Assembly (NCBI GenBank): GCA_947499955.1
Contig: CANMQI010000007.1
Location: forward strand, 310,001-374,000
Direction: 5' to 3'
Length of the DNA: 64,000 nt
Origin: an uncultured Granulosicoccus sp.
Lineage (GTDB): Bacteria > Pseudomonadota > Gammaproteobacteria > Granulosicoccales > Granulosicoccaceae
Positions 1 through 8,913 of the stretch are shown here, piece after piece (the first letter of the stretch is position 1; every line of letters starts with the position of its first letter). Below the pieces are notes generated by a model. That model ran no database searches and was not told the origin of the DNA. It worked only from the letters and a program-made list of their open reading frames with translations. A program made the translations under genes and the position numbers.

Positions 1-102
1 TTGGTCATTGACTGGACCACAATCGGTGCGGCACCGCCGACGGTTACTGGGCCGACTTGGACTGATCGTGTGGTTTTACGTGGCATTGGGAGAATTAAAT
101 GC

Positions 103-131
103 TTGATCGGAAACCTGATGAGCCTTAGTTT
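103..131 (+). promoter_or_regulatory. possible weak promoter upstream of hrcA
   Basis: A TTGATC hexamer (103-108) lies 17 bases before TAGTTT (126-131), an acceptable but poor sigma-70 pair about 85 bases ahead of the hrcA start. No CIRCE inverted repeat is visible in bases 1-215; only an isolated AGCACTC half-like string occurs at 191-197. No convincing protein-coding end is visible in this stretch. The call is weak. Confidence 0.2.
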
Positions 132-215
132 ATCGTTCTTGGTACTGTAATGACGACTCTTGCGTACCCAATTGTCATATAGACAAGGAAAGCACTCTGA
201 AGTGAGACAGATTTC

Positions 216-1274
216 ATGACAGCCAACCCGGTGTATGAATTCACCGAGCGTGAGCAACACATTCTGAAACTGCTCGTTGATCACTACATCGAGCAGGGCA
301 CACCTGTGGGCTCCCGCACCATATCACGGCTCCCGGGGATAGACATCAGTGCCGCCTCGGTCCGTAACGTGATGGGCGATCTCGAGCACATGGGGTTGCT
401 GAAGTCTCCGCACACCTCGGCGGGCCGGGTGCCGACATCGGCCGCCTTTCGGGTGTTCGTTGACAATCTGCTGGAGGTCAAGCCGCCCGAAGAAGGCACC
501 ATCGAGCATATTCGTACCTTGCTCGATCCATCCCTGTCCGATCAGGCGCTGGTCAGGGTTGCATCCAACTATCTGTCCGGGTTCACGCGCATGGCCGGCA
601 TGGTGACGGTGCCGCGACGCGAGGAGAAGCCTCTGAAGCAGGTGGAATTCATGCCGCTGTCCGACAAGCGTGTTCTGGTGATACTGATCATCAGTGATGA
701 TGACATCCAGAACCGCATCATCCATGTGGAGCGCGACTACACCAAGGACGAACTCGCCGAGTTTGCGCGTGAGCTCAATGCGGTGTATCTGGGCCGACCA
801 CTGGTCGAAGTCCGAGACCGATTGCGCCAGGATCTGGAAAGTACCCGCAAGGACATGAGTAATTCCATGCAGCGCATGATCGATGTTGCCGGCCAGGTGT
901 TCGGGCCGGAAGACAGTGACGATGATGAGGACAGCATGCTCATGGCCGGTGAGACCAATCTCATGGGGCACGCCGACCTGGGCGATGTGGACAAGCTGCG
1001 CAGCCTGTTCGATGCCTTTCAGCAGAAGCGCGATATCTTCCATCTGCTGGAACGCTGTGTCTCGGCTGACGGGGTGCAGATCTTCATAGGCCGGGAATCG
1101 GGCTATGACGCGCTGGGGGAATGCAGTGTGGTGACGGCGCCGTACGAGATCAACGGCAAGCTTCTGGGCGTTCTCGGTGTGGTCGGGCCCAAACGCATGT
1201 CCTATGCTCAGGTCATACCCGTCGTGGATGTCACCTCCAGATTGCTCAGCGCCGCCTTGAACCTGCGCAAATAG
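216..1274 (+). CDS. hrcA: HrcA heat-inducible transcription repressor
   Basis: Predicted DNA-binding repressor of class I heat-shock genes, which in known systems binds CIRCE operators and is kept active by GroEL. The 352 aa match the family length. Residues 1-90 hold the winged helix, ending in the family-typical segment with HTSAGRVPT near residue 68. A GAF-like central and C-terminal region follows, with DGVQIFIGRESG near 286. It opens the hrcA-grpE-dnaK-dnaJ cluster, the usual arrangement in lineages that keep HrcA. No CIRCE repeat is visible in this window, so its operators may lie elsewhere, for example at groESL (inference). A short acidic DSDDDEDS insertion sits near residue 233. Confidence 0.96.
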   Translation: MTANPVYEFTEREQHILKLLVDHYIEQGTPVGSRTISRLPGIDISAASVRNVMGDLEHMGLLKSPHTSAGRVPTSAAFRVFVDNLLEVKPPEEGTIEHIRTLLDPSLSDQALVRVASNYLSGFTRMAGMVTVPRREEKPLKQVEFMPLSDKRVLVILIISDDDIQNRIIHVERDYTKDELAEFARELNAVYLGRPLVEVRDRLRQDLESTRKDMSNSMQRMIDVAGQVFGPEDSDDDEDSMLMAGETNLMGHADLGDVDKLRSLFDAFQQKRDIFHLLERCVSADGVQIFIGRESGYDALGECSVVTAPYEINGKLLGVLGVVGPKRMSYAQVIPVVDVTSRLLSAALNLRK

Positions 1275-1307
1275 CACCTACTATTGGCGCAAATACGTCT
1301 ACTATTG
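1265..1307 (+). repeat. imperfect 22/21-bp tandem duplication across the hrcA stop codon
   Basis: Two copies lie head to tail: 1265-1286 and 1287-1307. Both begin GCGCAAATA and end CTACTATTG and differ only in the 3-4 bases between. The first copy contains the last hrcA codons and its TAG stop; the second fills most of the spacer before grpE. Confidence 0.85.
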
Positions 1308-1324
1308 CAGAGAGTTTCGAATCA

Positions 1325-2050
1325 ATGATGCCAGACAAGACTGAAGCGTCTGACAACGCGGTCAATGAATCGCTCGGCGACAACGCCGCCGATGACCGTG
1401 TTGTGAGTGAGCAGAACGGTGCCGCTTCCGGGGATGTTGATGGGACGGCAGCTCCCGGCAACGGGCAGACGCCTACCGACGACAGCGATCAGCCGGCTGG
1501 AGAGTTCATCGCCGCGGACGACAATGACCCGCTGGGTTTTGGAGATGAGCGTATGGGCGTTCAGGACGGCGAACCGCTTGATGAAGTCGGCCAGTTGCGT
1601 GCCAGACTTGCCGAGGCTGAAGCTCAGGCGTCCGAAAACTGGGATCGTCTGCTGCGACTGCAGGCTGACATGGAAAACCAGCGCAAGCGGGCACAGAACG
1701 ATGTCGCCAAGGCGCGCAAGTTTGCACTTGAAAGCATCGTTGGCGATTTGCTGCCGGTCAAGGACAGTCTGGAGATGGGCCTGGCTGCCGCGCAAGCTGA
1801 CGACGCGGATCCCGACGCCATCATCAAAGGCGCCGATCTGACGTTGAAGATGCTGGCTCAGGTTTTCGAGAAGAACAATATCGTCGAAATCAATCCGGTC
1901 GATGAAAAGTTCGATCCGGAATTTCACCAGGCAATGTCCATGCAGGAAATCGAAGGCAAGCCGTCCAACACGGTCACTTCGGTCATGCAGAAGGGCTACA
2001 CATTGAATGAAAGGCTGGTTCGCCCGGCCCTCGTCATGGTGGCCAAGTAG
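1325..2050 (+). CDS. grpE: GrpE nucleotide exchange factor
   Basis: Cochaperone that releases ADP from DnaK. I chose ATG 1325 (MMPDK...), just after the hrcA stop; an open frame continues further upstream but only inside hrcA. The 241-aa product has a long acidic, probably disordered N-terminus (about residues 1-85). It is followed by the dimerising coiled coil (QLRARLAEAEAQ... from about 88) and the beta domain ending in NERLVRPALVMVAK, the GrpE signature. It is longer than the 197-aa E. coli protein because of the acidic extension. It lies 50 bases after hrcA and 231 bases before dnaK. Confidence 0.95.
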   Translation: MMPDKTEASDNAVNESLGDNAADDRVVSEQNGAASGDVDGTAAPGNGQTPTDDSDQPAGEFIAADDNDPLGFGDERMGVQDGEPLDEVGQLRARLAEAEAQASENWDRLLRLQADMENQRKRAQNDVAKARKFALESIVGDLLPVKDSLEMGLAAAQADDADPDAIIKGADLTLKMLAQVFEKNNIVEINPVDEKFDPEFHQAMSMQEIEGKPSNTVTSVMQKGYTLNERLVRPALVMVAK

Positions 2051-2175
2051 CCACCTGAAAACGGCCGTGGCAGTTTGCCCGGCCCGCTCTGTAAGGTCCT
2101 GTTCCTGCAACGGAAACTCAGTCCGGTTTCGGGTCTGACAGGCGGCCGCAAGGATGCCATTAATTGGTTATCAGC

Positions 2176-2204
2176 TATTGAATTTCGGTTCGGCCGCCAC
2201 ATCA
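2176..2204 (+). promoter_or_regulatory. sigma-32-like heat-shock promoter of dnaK
   Basis: ATTGAAT (2177-2183) resembles the sigma-32 -35 element CTTGAAA. After 13 bases, CCACATCA (2197-2204) resembles the -10 element CCCCATNT. It lies about 75 bases before dnaK inside the 231-base grpE-dnaK gap, the expected place for a separate heat-shock start. Assigned from the consensus alone. Confidence 0.5.
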
Positions 2205-2281
2205 TGACTGCAACGAACAGAATGCCTCTCAGAGGGTTCTGGCTTTCCAAAAATCTGATCTTAAAGTAAAGGATTCAAAAC

Positions 2282-4210
2282 ATGGGTACCATTATCGGAA
2301 TCGACCTTGGCACGACGAATTCGTGTGTCGCGGTCATGGAAGGGGGCAAGCCCCGAGTGATAGAAAACGCTGAAGGCGACCGTACTACGCCTTCCATCGT
2401 GGCTTTTGCCGACGACGGCGAGGTCATTGTCGGCCAACCGGCCAAACGTCAGGCAGTAACCAACCCGAACAACACGCTGTACGCGGTCAAGCGTCTGATC
2501 GGTCGTCGCTTCGATGAAGACGCCGTTCAGAAGGATATCGAGCTTGTTCCCTACAAGATCATCAAGGCCGATAACGGTGACGCCTGGGTAGAAGCCGCCG
2601 GTAAAGGCATGGCTCCCCCGGAAGTGGCTGCGCGCATTCTGATGAAGATGAAGCAGACCGCCGAAGAGTATCTGGGTGAGACTGTCACTGAAGCGGTCAT
2701 CACGGTGCCTGCCTACTTCAACGACTCACAGCGCCAGGCGACCAAGGACGCCGGACGCATTGCAGGCCTTGAAGTCAAGCGAATAATCAACGAGCCGACA
2801 GCTGCAGCACTTGCCTATGGCATGGACAAGCAACGCGGTAACAAGACTGTTGCTGTCTATGACCTGGGTGGCGGTACCTTCGATATCTCCATCATCGAAA
2901 TTGCCGAAGTCGATGGCGAGCACCAGTTTGAAGTGCTGTCTACCAACGGCGACACCTTCCTGGGTGGTGAAGATTTCGACAACCGTCTGATCGATTACCT
3001 GTCCGACGAGTTCAAGAAGGAATCCGGTATCGATCTGCATAACGATCCATTGGCATTGCAGCGTCTGAAGGAAGCTGCCGAGAAAGCCAAGATCGAACTG
3101 TCCAGCACGCAACAGACTGACGTCAACCTGCCATACATCACGGCTGACAGTTCAGGCCCCAAGCACCTGAACATCAAGGTGACTCGCGCCAAACTGGAGT
3201 CGCTGGTCGATGACTTGGTACAGCGCACCATCGAGCCTTGCAAGATTGCTCTGAAGGATGCCGGTCTGTCTGCTTCTGAAATCCAGGATGTGATCATGGT
3301 CGGTGGCCAGACTCGCATGCCCAAGGTTCAGGAAACGGTCAAGAACTTCTTTGGTAAAGAGCCGCGCAAGGACGTCAACCCTGACGAAGCTGTTGCTGTC
3401 GGTGCTGCTATCCAGGGTGGTGTGCTGGGTGGTCAGGTCAAGGACGTACTGCTGCTTGACGTAACGCCTCTGTCTCTGGGTATCGAAACGCTCGGTGGTG
3501 TCATGACCAAGCTGATCGACAAGAACACGACTATTCCTACCAAGGCTCAGCAGGTTTTCTCCACGGCGGATGACAACCAGACTGCTGTTACCGTGCACGT
3601 GCTGCAGGGTGAGCGCGAGATTGCCAACGTCAACAAGTCACTGGGTCGATTCGATCTGGCCGACATCCCGCCTGCGCCACGTGGCGTACCGCAGATCGAA
3701 GTCATCTTCGACATCGATGCCAACGGCATCATGAATGTCTCGGCGAAGGACAAGGCAACCGGCAAGCAACAGTCCATCGTGATCAAGGCTTCAAGTGGTC
3801 TGTCCGATGAGGAAATCGAAGCCATGGTGCGGGATGCGGAAGAGCATGCTGCGGATGATGCCAAGCTGCGAGGCCTGATCGACAAGCGTAACCAGGGTGA
3901 GCAACTCATCCACGCTGCCGAGAAGTCCCTGACCGACCTGGCAGATCAGATCGAAGAGAGCGAAAAGAAGGATATCGAAGCCAAGATCGGTGAATTGCGT
4001 GAAGCAATTGCTGGCGAAGACGAAGAAGTCATCGATACCAAGCTGGCAGCTCTGGGTGAGGCAACCGGCAAATTGGCTGAACGTGCCTATGCCAAGCAGA
4101 ACGCTGATGGTGCGACTGCCGACGACGGTCAGCCGGCCGCTTCCAAGGAAGGTTCCGACGATGCGGTTGACGCCGAGTTCGAGGAAGTGAAGGAAGACAA
4201 AGCCTCTTGA
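2282..4210 (+). CDS. dnaK: DnaK (Hsp70) chaperone
   Basis: ATP-dependent Hsp70 that binds exposed hydrophobic segments of unfolded proteins in the cytoplasm, working with DnaJ and GrpE. The 642-aa protein is full length. The nucleotide-binding domain begins with [11 protein letters not shown] (residues 5-15) and contains the [10 protein letters not shown] phosphate loop near 197-206. The substrate-binding domain and helical lid follow, ending in the conserved acidic EEVKEDK tail. The start follows an AAAGGA Shine-Dalgarno in a 231-base gap after grpE that holds a sigma-32-like promoter. Confidence 0.99.
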   Translation: MGTIIGIDLGTTNSCVAVMEGGKPRVIENAEGDRTTPSIVAFADDGEVIVGQPAKRQAVTNPNNTLYAVKRLIGRRFDEDAVQKDIELVPYKIIKADNGDAWVEAAGKGMAPPEVAARILMKMKQTAEEYLGETVTEAVITVPAYFNDSQRQATKDAGRIAGLEVKRIINEPTAAALAYGMDKQRGNKTVAVYDLGGGTFDISIIEIAEVDGEHQFEVLSTNGDTFLGGEDFDNRLIDYLSDEFKKESGIDLHNDPLALQRLKEAAEKAKIELSSTQQTDVNLPYITADSSGPKHLNIKVTRAKLESLVDDLVQRTIEPCKIALKDAGLSASEIQDVIMVGGQTRMPKVQETVKNFFGKEPRKDVNPDEAVAVGAAIQGGVLGGQVKDVLLLDVTPLSLGIETLGGVMTKLIDKNTTIPTKAQQVFSTADDNQTAVTVHVLQGEREIANVNKSLGRFDLADIPPAPRGVPQIEVIFDIDANGIMNVSAKDKATGKQQSIVIKASSGLSDEEIEAMVRDAEEHAADDAKLRGLIDKRNQGEQLIHAAEKSLTDLADQIEESEKKDIEAKIGELREAIAGEDEEVIDTKLAALGEATGKLAERAYAKQNADGATADDGQPAASKEGSDDAVDAEFEEVKEDKAS

Positions 4211-4217
4211 TGAGGGT

Positions 4218-4241
4218 CCAGATCACCACAATGTGATCCGG
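4218..4241 (+). terminator. hairpin downstream of dnaK
   Basis: GATCAC (4221-4226) and GTGATC (4233-4238) form a perfect 6-bp stem around a 6-base loop, extended outward by CC/GG after one mismatch. It begins 8 bases after the dnaK stop. No T-run follows, so it may attenuate or protect the mRNA 3' end instead of terminating fully before dnaJ. Confidence 0.4.
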
Positions 4242-4420
4242 ATGCAAGAAGGTCGGAAGTCTGATTGGACGTTTGAGAGAGTGCTCCGGCACCAATGAAA
4301 CAGCTAATCATGACTTTCGACCTTTTTGTCGTTTATCCTTGTCAGTTTTTTGTTCCACTATTTTGCGGGCTTCAGGTAATCCATCGGGAGCTCGTTATCG
4401 TTACATCAGGTCGATAATTC

Positions 4421-5557
4421 ATGGCGCAGCGGGATTACTACGAGGTTTTGGGCGTGTCGAAAGACGTGTCCGAAGCAGAACTGAAAAAGGCTTATCGCCG
4501 ACTTGCGATGAAATTTCATCCCGATCGCAATCCGGATGATGAAGCGGCTACCGAGAAGTTCAAGGAAGCCAAGGAGGCCTTCGAGGTTCTCAAGAGCAAG
4601 GAGAAACGAGCAGCCTACGACCAATTCGGTCATGCCGGAGTCAATAATCAGCCCGGCGGTGGCGGATATGGTGGTGGCGCTGACATCAATGACATTTTCG
4701 GCGATGTATTTGGCGATATCTTCGGCGGTGGACGCCGCGGTGGTGGCGGCGCACGCGTATATCGCGGCGATGACCTGCAGTACAACCTTGAAATCAGCCT
4801 TGAAGAGGCTGTGTCCGGCACATCGACGGAAATCAAGATTCCCACCATGGTCGGCTGTGACGTCTGTGACGGCAGCGGTGCGAAGCGTGGTACCTCGCCA
4901 TCCACGTGTTCTACTTGTCACGGTGTAGGCCAGGTTCGCATGCAGCAGGGTTTCTTCTCTGTGCAGCAAACCTGTCCGGCCTGTCGCGGCAAGGGTAAGG
5001 TCATTACCGATCCCTGTCCCAAATGTCGTGGACAAGGCAGAACCCAGAAAGAGAAGACACTGTCCGTGAAAATTCCGGCAGGTGTCGATACCGGTGACAA
5101 GATTCGTCTCTCGGGTGAAGGTGAAGCGAGTGACAGTGGTGGTCCGGCAGGTGATCTTTACGTCGCCATCGTGGTCAAGTCACACCCCATCTTCCAGCGT
5201 GACGGTGCCGATCTTCTGTGTACCGTGCCTATCAACTTTGCCACCGCAGCTATCGGCGGAGAGCTGGAAGTTCCCACTCTGGACGGTCGCGTCAAGCTGA
5301 AGGTGCCGGCCGGCACGCAGACAGAAAAGACCTTCCGCTTGCGAGGCAAGGGCGTCAAGCCGGTTCGCGGTGGAGCGGTGGGTGATTTGCTGGCCAGAGT
5401 TCGGGTGGAAACACCGGTCAATCTGAGCAAGGAACAGGGCGATCTGCTCATGCAGTTTCACGACATGATCAGTGGTGACAATGCCAAGAAGCACAGTCCG
5501 CAGGCACATAGTTGGCTCGGTGGTGTGAAGAAGTTCTTCGATGAGCTACGCAGCTGA
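4421..5557 (+). CDS. dnaJ: DnaJ (Hsp40) cochaperone
   Basis: Type I J-protein that delivers substrates to DnaK and stimulates its ATPase. Domains in order: J domain (1-70) with HPD at residues 33-35, Gly/Phe-rich linker (about 75-115), zinc domain with four CxxCxGxG repeats (CDVCDGSG at 146, then [24 protein letters not shown]), and C-terminal substrate domains. The 378-aa length is standard. It lies 210 bases after dnaK, a wide gap holding one hairpin, so partly separate expression is possible. Confidence 0.99.
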   Translation: MAQRDYYEVLGVSKDVSEAELKKAYRRLAMKFHPDRNPDDEAATEKFKEAKEAFEVLKSKEKRAAYDQFGHAGVNNQPGGGGYGGGADINDIFGDVFGDIFGGGRRGGGGARVYRGDDLQYNLEISLEEAVSGTSTEIKIPTMVGCDVCDGSGAKRGTSPSTCSTCHGVGQVRMQQGFFSVQQTCPACRGKGKVITDPCPKCRGQGRTQKEKTLSVKIPAGVDTGDKIRLSGEGEASDSGGPAGDLYVAIVVKSHPIFQRDGADLLCTVPINFATAAIGGELEVPTLDGRVKLKVPAGTQTEKTFRLRGKGVKPVRGGAVGDLLARVRVETPVNLSKEQGDLLMQFHDMISGDNAKKHSPQAHSWLGGVKKFFDELRS

Positions 5558-5577
5558 TTTCATTCGTCAAGGCTATG

Positions 5578-5614
5578 ACGGCTGTCATTTCGTACCGAAC
5601 GAGGTGACAGCCGT
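5578..5614. terminator. bidirectional terminator-like hairpin between dnaJ and the EamA gene
   Basis: ACGGCTGTCA (5578-5587) is perfectly inverted at 5605-5614. The 17-base spacer adds an inner TCGT/ACGA pairing, giving one long stem. It lies between two converging genes, 20 bases after the dnaJ stop and 18 before the stop of the opposite gene. There is no U-tract on either side. Confidence 0.6.
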
Positions 5615-5631
5615 ATCCATCGGCACAGCGC

Positions 5632-6489
5632 TCAGATAGATTGTGTCTCGTTTGCCCTCTCTCGATAGACGATATACAAGCCGCTGCTGATGACGATAGC
5701 GGCTCCGATGGCAGTGCTCATCGGTGGTACGACTTGCCAGATGAGCAGGTCGAAACCCAGTGCCCACAACACTGCGGTGTATTCGAAAGGTGCTATCAGT
5801 GATGCCTCGGCCAGACTGACTGCCAGCGTCATCAGGTGATGACCGCAGACGGCAAACAGCGCCAGGCATAGCAGCAGACCGTACTGTTCCAGTGATTGAG
5901 CTTGCCAGAAGAAGGGCAGCAGGCAGAGGCTGATCAATCCGACGGTCAGATTGAAGCTGAAAACCAGTGATGATACCGACTCGGTATCCGACAGATAACG
6001 ACCGCTGATGAACAGGATTGCGTAGGCAACACTGCCTGTCAATACCAGAGTGTAGCCCATCAATTCACCGCCACCCTTGGGGCCGATGACTACCATGACA
6101 CCGATGAACCCGGTCAGGATGGAGATCCATCGATGAATACCCACCTTTTCGCCGAGAAAGACGATGGATAACAGGGTGATGATGAAGATGGCCGAGAATG
6201 ACACCGTCACGGCATCGGTCAGCGGAATAAGCTGAATACCCAGAAAAAAGGTCAGTGGTGCAACAAAGCCTATGAGTCCTCGACCAAGGTGCCACACCGG
6301 GCGAGTCGGTTTGAGTGTGGCGAGATTACCCTTGAGCGCGAATACCGATAGTAGAAGCGGGATGATGATGACGCTGCGCAGTGCCAGAATCTGAATGGCC
6401 GGCATGCCACCCTGCATCAGAATCTTGGCAATGGCGTCCATGCCGGACAACAGGCCGATGGCGATCAGCATGAGAGCGATTCCGTGCAT
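5632..6489 (-). CDS. EamA/DMT-family membrane transporter
   Basis: A 285-aa polytopic inner-membrane protein of the drug/metabolite transporter superfamily, with the usual ten predicted segments as two five-helix EamA repeats. Family-like features are the N-terminal LLSGMDAIAKIL segment, the GEKVGIHRWISILTGFIGV motif closing the first repeat, and EASLIAPFEYTAVLWA in the second. Family members export metabolites such as amino acids or purines; nothing here fixes the substrate. It converges with dnaJ and lies 86 bases downstream of the CcmI-like gene on the same strand. Confidence 0.85.
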   Translation of the reverse strand: MHGIALMLIAIGLLSGMDAIAKILMQGGMPAIQILALRSVIIIPLLLSVFALKGNLATLKPTRPVWHLGRGLIGFVAPLTFFLGIQLIPLTDAVTVSFSAIFIITLLSIVFLGEKVGIHRWISILTGFIGVMVVIGPKGGGELMGYTLVLTGSVAYAILFISGRYLSDTESVSSLVFSFNLTVGLISLCLLPFFWQAQSLEQYGLLLCLALFAVCGHHLMTLAVSLAEASLIAPFEYTAVLWALGFDLLIWQVVPPMSTAIGAAIVISSGLYIVYRERANETQSI

Positions 6490-6575
6490 CGGTGTTCCCG
6501 TGGAGTAGGGCTGGTGGATCAGGCAACCATCATATCGTTGATCGAGTGCCTGATCCTTTCAAGACTATCGAGCGC

Positions 6576-7862
6576 TCAGGGGGTCTGGGCTTCGATGGTC
6601 AGAGAAATCTCGTCCGTGTCTGCAACGATGACGTCGGAGACTTCGCCGTACCAGTCACCACTTTGTGCCAGTGCATCTCCCGTGGCCGAGACTCGGGCAC
6701 CAATGGAGACGCTGGGGAATGCCGAGAGGGTCATGGCGGGAATCATGGCCATGGAGTCGTCCAGTGTCACGGTGACGGGCAAGTCACTGACAGTAACGCG
6801 GCTCGCTGCCAGAGGCATGGGTGGGCCGTCACTGGCACGCGCGTAGATGAATACGGCGTTATCGGCGGCGACTGCTTCCAGCGCCGCCTCACTCAGTGAC
6901 ACGCTGACTTGAATACTGGCACCGACGGCTGTCTGCTCGTTGGCGGAGTCGTCCGTAGCACTGTCCTGCACAGAATCGCTCGTTGACTGCTCTGCAGCGT
7001 TTTCTGCCGGTGGTTTTACACCCGCGACGATGGACATGGCCTCGAGGGATCGGTTGCGCATCTGGTCGATGGTGTCAAGTGCCTCGGGGTTGCCCTGAGA
7101 CATACTGGCCAGACGGTCGAAACCCTGCAGGGCTGCGGTGTGATCGCCGGCCTGCTGGCGAGCAATGGCCAGCAACCACAATGTGTGCTCATGATCCGGG
7201 TTCAGAGCATTGGCGCGCTCGAGATAGGCCAGCGGTTCGCCAGACAGATCGCCTTCCTGTTGCATGGCGATGGCTTCGGACAATTGCGCCAGTGTGGCGA
7301 CGTCATTTTCATCCAGGGCGAGAGCCTTTTCGAAGGCGCTGCGAGCCTTGGCGAATTCGTTCACGGACAGATAACTTCGGCCCAGCAAGCGCCAGCCCTC
7401 AACATCGTCGGGGGAGGTGGCCAGGCGCTGCTCGAGTTGTGGCAGCAGGTCTGCCAATGCCGGTGCCTGCGAATTATCCGCCACTGGTGTTGCATCGAGC
7501 TGATTGATTGCAGTCGGGTTGCCCAGTTGCAGATACAGAGTGCCTGCGGCGAGGGGAACGAATATGGCGACCACGACGGCTGCTGCGACATTACCGGTCT
7601 TGCGGGTCGCCGTACGTTCGCTTTCCAGTTTGAGGTCGGATGCCAGATCGTATTCAAGCTGTTCACGTTCGTAGTCGTAGCTTGCCTGGTCAATCGATCC
7701 ATCAGCCAGTGCATTATCGAGCACCTCGCGACGTTCGCGAGCCAGGGTAATGTTGACTGCTTCCTGATCCGTGTCCGAATGACCGGAGCGAAACAGGCCA
7801 TAAAGAAGCCACGCAAGGCATAGCGCAACCAGCAGGGCGGCTGAGATGAAAAACATGATCAT
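6576..7862 (-). CDS. ccmI: CcmI-like c-type cytochrome biogenesis TPR protein
   Basis: Looks like CcmI/CycH, which holds apocytochrome c for the haem-ligation complex at the periplasmic face. The N-terminal membrane segment (MIMFFISAALLVALCLAWLLYGLF) is followed by the family-typical cytoplasmic loop ALADGSIDQASYDYEREQLE, a second membrane segment, TPR repeats around residues 140-260 (LATSPDDVEGWRLLGRSYL), and a C-terminal beta domain. I prefer ATG 7862 (428 aa) or 7856; an earlier ATG at 7916 adds 18 non-family residues. No other ccm genes are nearby, so the gene is isolated from its usual operon. Confidence 0.8.
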   Translation of the reverse strand: MIMFFISAALLVALCLAWLLYGLFRSGHSDTDQEAVNITLARERREVLDNALADGSIDQASYDYEREQLEYDLASDLKLESERTATRKTGNVAAAVVVAIFVPLAAGTLYLQLGNPTAINQLDATPVADNSQAPALADLLPQLEQRLATSPDDVEGWRLLGRSYLSVNEFAKARSAFEKALALDENDVATLAQLSEAIAMQQEGDLSGEPLAYLERANALNPDHEHTLWLLAIARQQAGDHTAALQGFDRLASMSQGNPEALDTIDQMRNRSLEAMSIVAGVKPPAENAAEQSTSDSVQDSATDDSANEQTAVGASIQVSVSLSEAALEAVAADNAVFIYARASDGPPMPLAASRVTVSDLPVTVTLDDSMAMIPAMTLSAFPSVSIGARVSATGDALAQSGDWYGEVSDVIVADTDEISLTIEAQTP

Positions 7863-7996
7863 GCTGGGATCCGTACAGTCTCTGGCGGTGATCTGGGATG
7901 TGAGCTGAAGCTGCAATCGCAGATACGATCTACGGAATTTTACAGGGTTATGCCTGTAGCTGCCTCATCGTCACGGTATTTGAGTCAAGTGAGACA

Positions 7997-8416
7997 TCAG
8001 GTAGGCTGAATTAGATCCCAGAGATTGCCGTATAAATCCTGAAATACCGCCACAGTGCCATAAGCTTCTACCCGAGGCTCTTCCATGAATGTCACGCCGG
8101 CCGCGCTCATGGCCTTGTGATCGCGCCAGAAATCGTCCGTGTCGAGGAAGAACATGACGCGACCACCGGCCTGATTGCCGACCGCCTTTATCTGTTCACT
8201 GGTGCTGGCCTGGGCCAACAGAAGATTGGCACCACCGCGATTGCCGGTGGTTCGCGAATCTTGTGCACCGCCGTCGGGGCTGATCATGACCCAGCGTTTG
8301 CCACTATCGTCTAGCGGGGAATCTTCCAACAGGCTGAAACCCAGCTTCCCGGTGTAGAAAGCTATCGCTTCATCGTAATCGTGCACCAGCAGGCTGATGG
8401 TATGGATCGAGCGCAT
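7997..8416 (-). CDS. VOC (glyoxalase/bleomycin-resistance fold) protein
   Basis: A 139-aa single-domain VOC protein of unknown substrate. Two beta-alpha-beta-beta-beta modules are visible: HTISLLVHDYDEAIAFYTGKLGF at the N-terminus and VEAYGTVAVFQDLYGNLWDLIQ at the C-terminus, where H/E metal-ligand positions usually fall. I chose ATG 8416 (MRSIHTISLL); the longer frame adds 24 unlikely residues. It is the last gene of the propionate operon, 68 bases after the epimerase. Members of this subgroup are often lactoylglutathione-lyase-like, but it could be an accessory of propionate metabolism. Confidence 0.75.
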   Translation of the reverse strand: MRSIHTISLLVHDYDEAIAFYTGKLGFSLLEDSPLDDSGKRWVMISPDGGAQDSRTTGNRGGANLLLAQASTSEQIKAVGNQAGGRVMFFLDTDDFWRDHKAMSAAGVTFMEEPRVEAYGTVAVFQDLYGNLWDLIQPT

Positions 8417-8484
8417 CAATGAAATCCGGAACTGTTTGACAGGAGACGTCTGCCCGGGAGCCGGACAGGAGCGTGGCTGGCAGA

Positions 8485-8901
8485 TCAAGCCGCAGGTTTG
8501 ACCTCTTCCAGCTCGATGAGTGTGCCGTGAAAGTCTGCCGGGTGCATGAATAGTACCGGATTTCCATGAGCACCGATCTTGGGCTCACCCTTGCCCAGAA
8601 TACGCGCCCCCTTGGCAGTCAGTTCATCGCGGGCCTTGAGAATATCCTCGACTTCCAGACAGATGTGATGCATGCCACCGCCCACATGCTTTTCCAGAAA
8701 CCGACTGACGGGGGAGCCGTCGCCGAGTGGTTCCAGCAATTCGATACGGGTATTGGGCAGGTCGATGAATACAACCGTGACGCCGTGTTCAGGCAGAGCC
8801 TGAGCTTCCGAGAGCTGAGCACCCAGCATCTGTTGCCAGCTCTTGCAGGCGGCTTCCAGGTCGGAGACGACCAGTGCGACGTGATTGAGTTTTCCTATCA
8901 T
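8485..8901 (-). CDS. mce: methylmalonyl-CoA epimerase
   Basis: A 138-aa VOC-fold enzyme that interconverts (S)- and (R)-methylmalonyl-CoA, so that the carboxylase product can enter the mutase. Family features are MIGKLNHVALVVSDLEAA at the start, the GGGMHHICLEVEDI block near residue 75, and a C-terminal HGTLIELEE with the metal-ligand glutamate. It lies 12 bases after pccA, which supports the function. No methylmalonyl-CoA mutase gene is in the window. Confidence 0.93.
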   Translation of the reverse strand: MIGKLNHVALVVSDLEAACKSWQQMLGAQLSEAQALPEHGVTVVFIDLPNTRIELLEPLGDGSPVSRFLEKHVGGGMHHICLEVEDILKARDELTAKGARILGKGEPKIGAHGNPVLFMHPADFHGTLIELEEVKPAA

Positions 8902-8913
8902 GATCGATACGTC

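Noticed and set aside
1-215. Open frame 1-150 at the window edge and a CIRCE-like half site at 191-197
   Set aside because: The frame lacks protein-like composition and the half site has no inverted partner at the required spacing.
324-1277. 317-aa open frame on the minus strand across hrcA
   Set aside because: It mirrors hrcA, has His/Gln-rich composition typical of an antisense shadow and no family motif.
4260-4300. GAGTGCT upstream of dnaJ as a CIRCE operator
   Set aside because: Only one half is present; no AGCACTC partner lies nine bases away.
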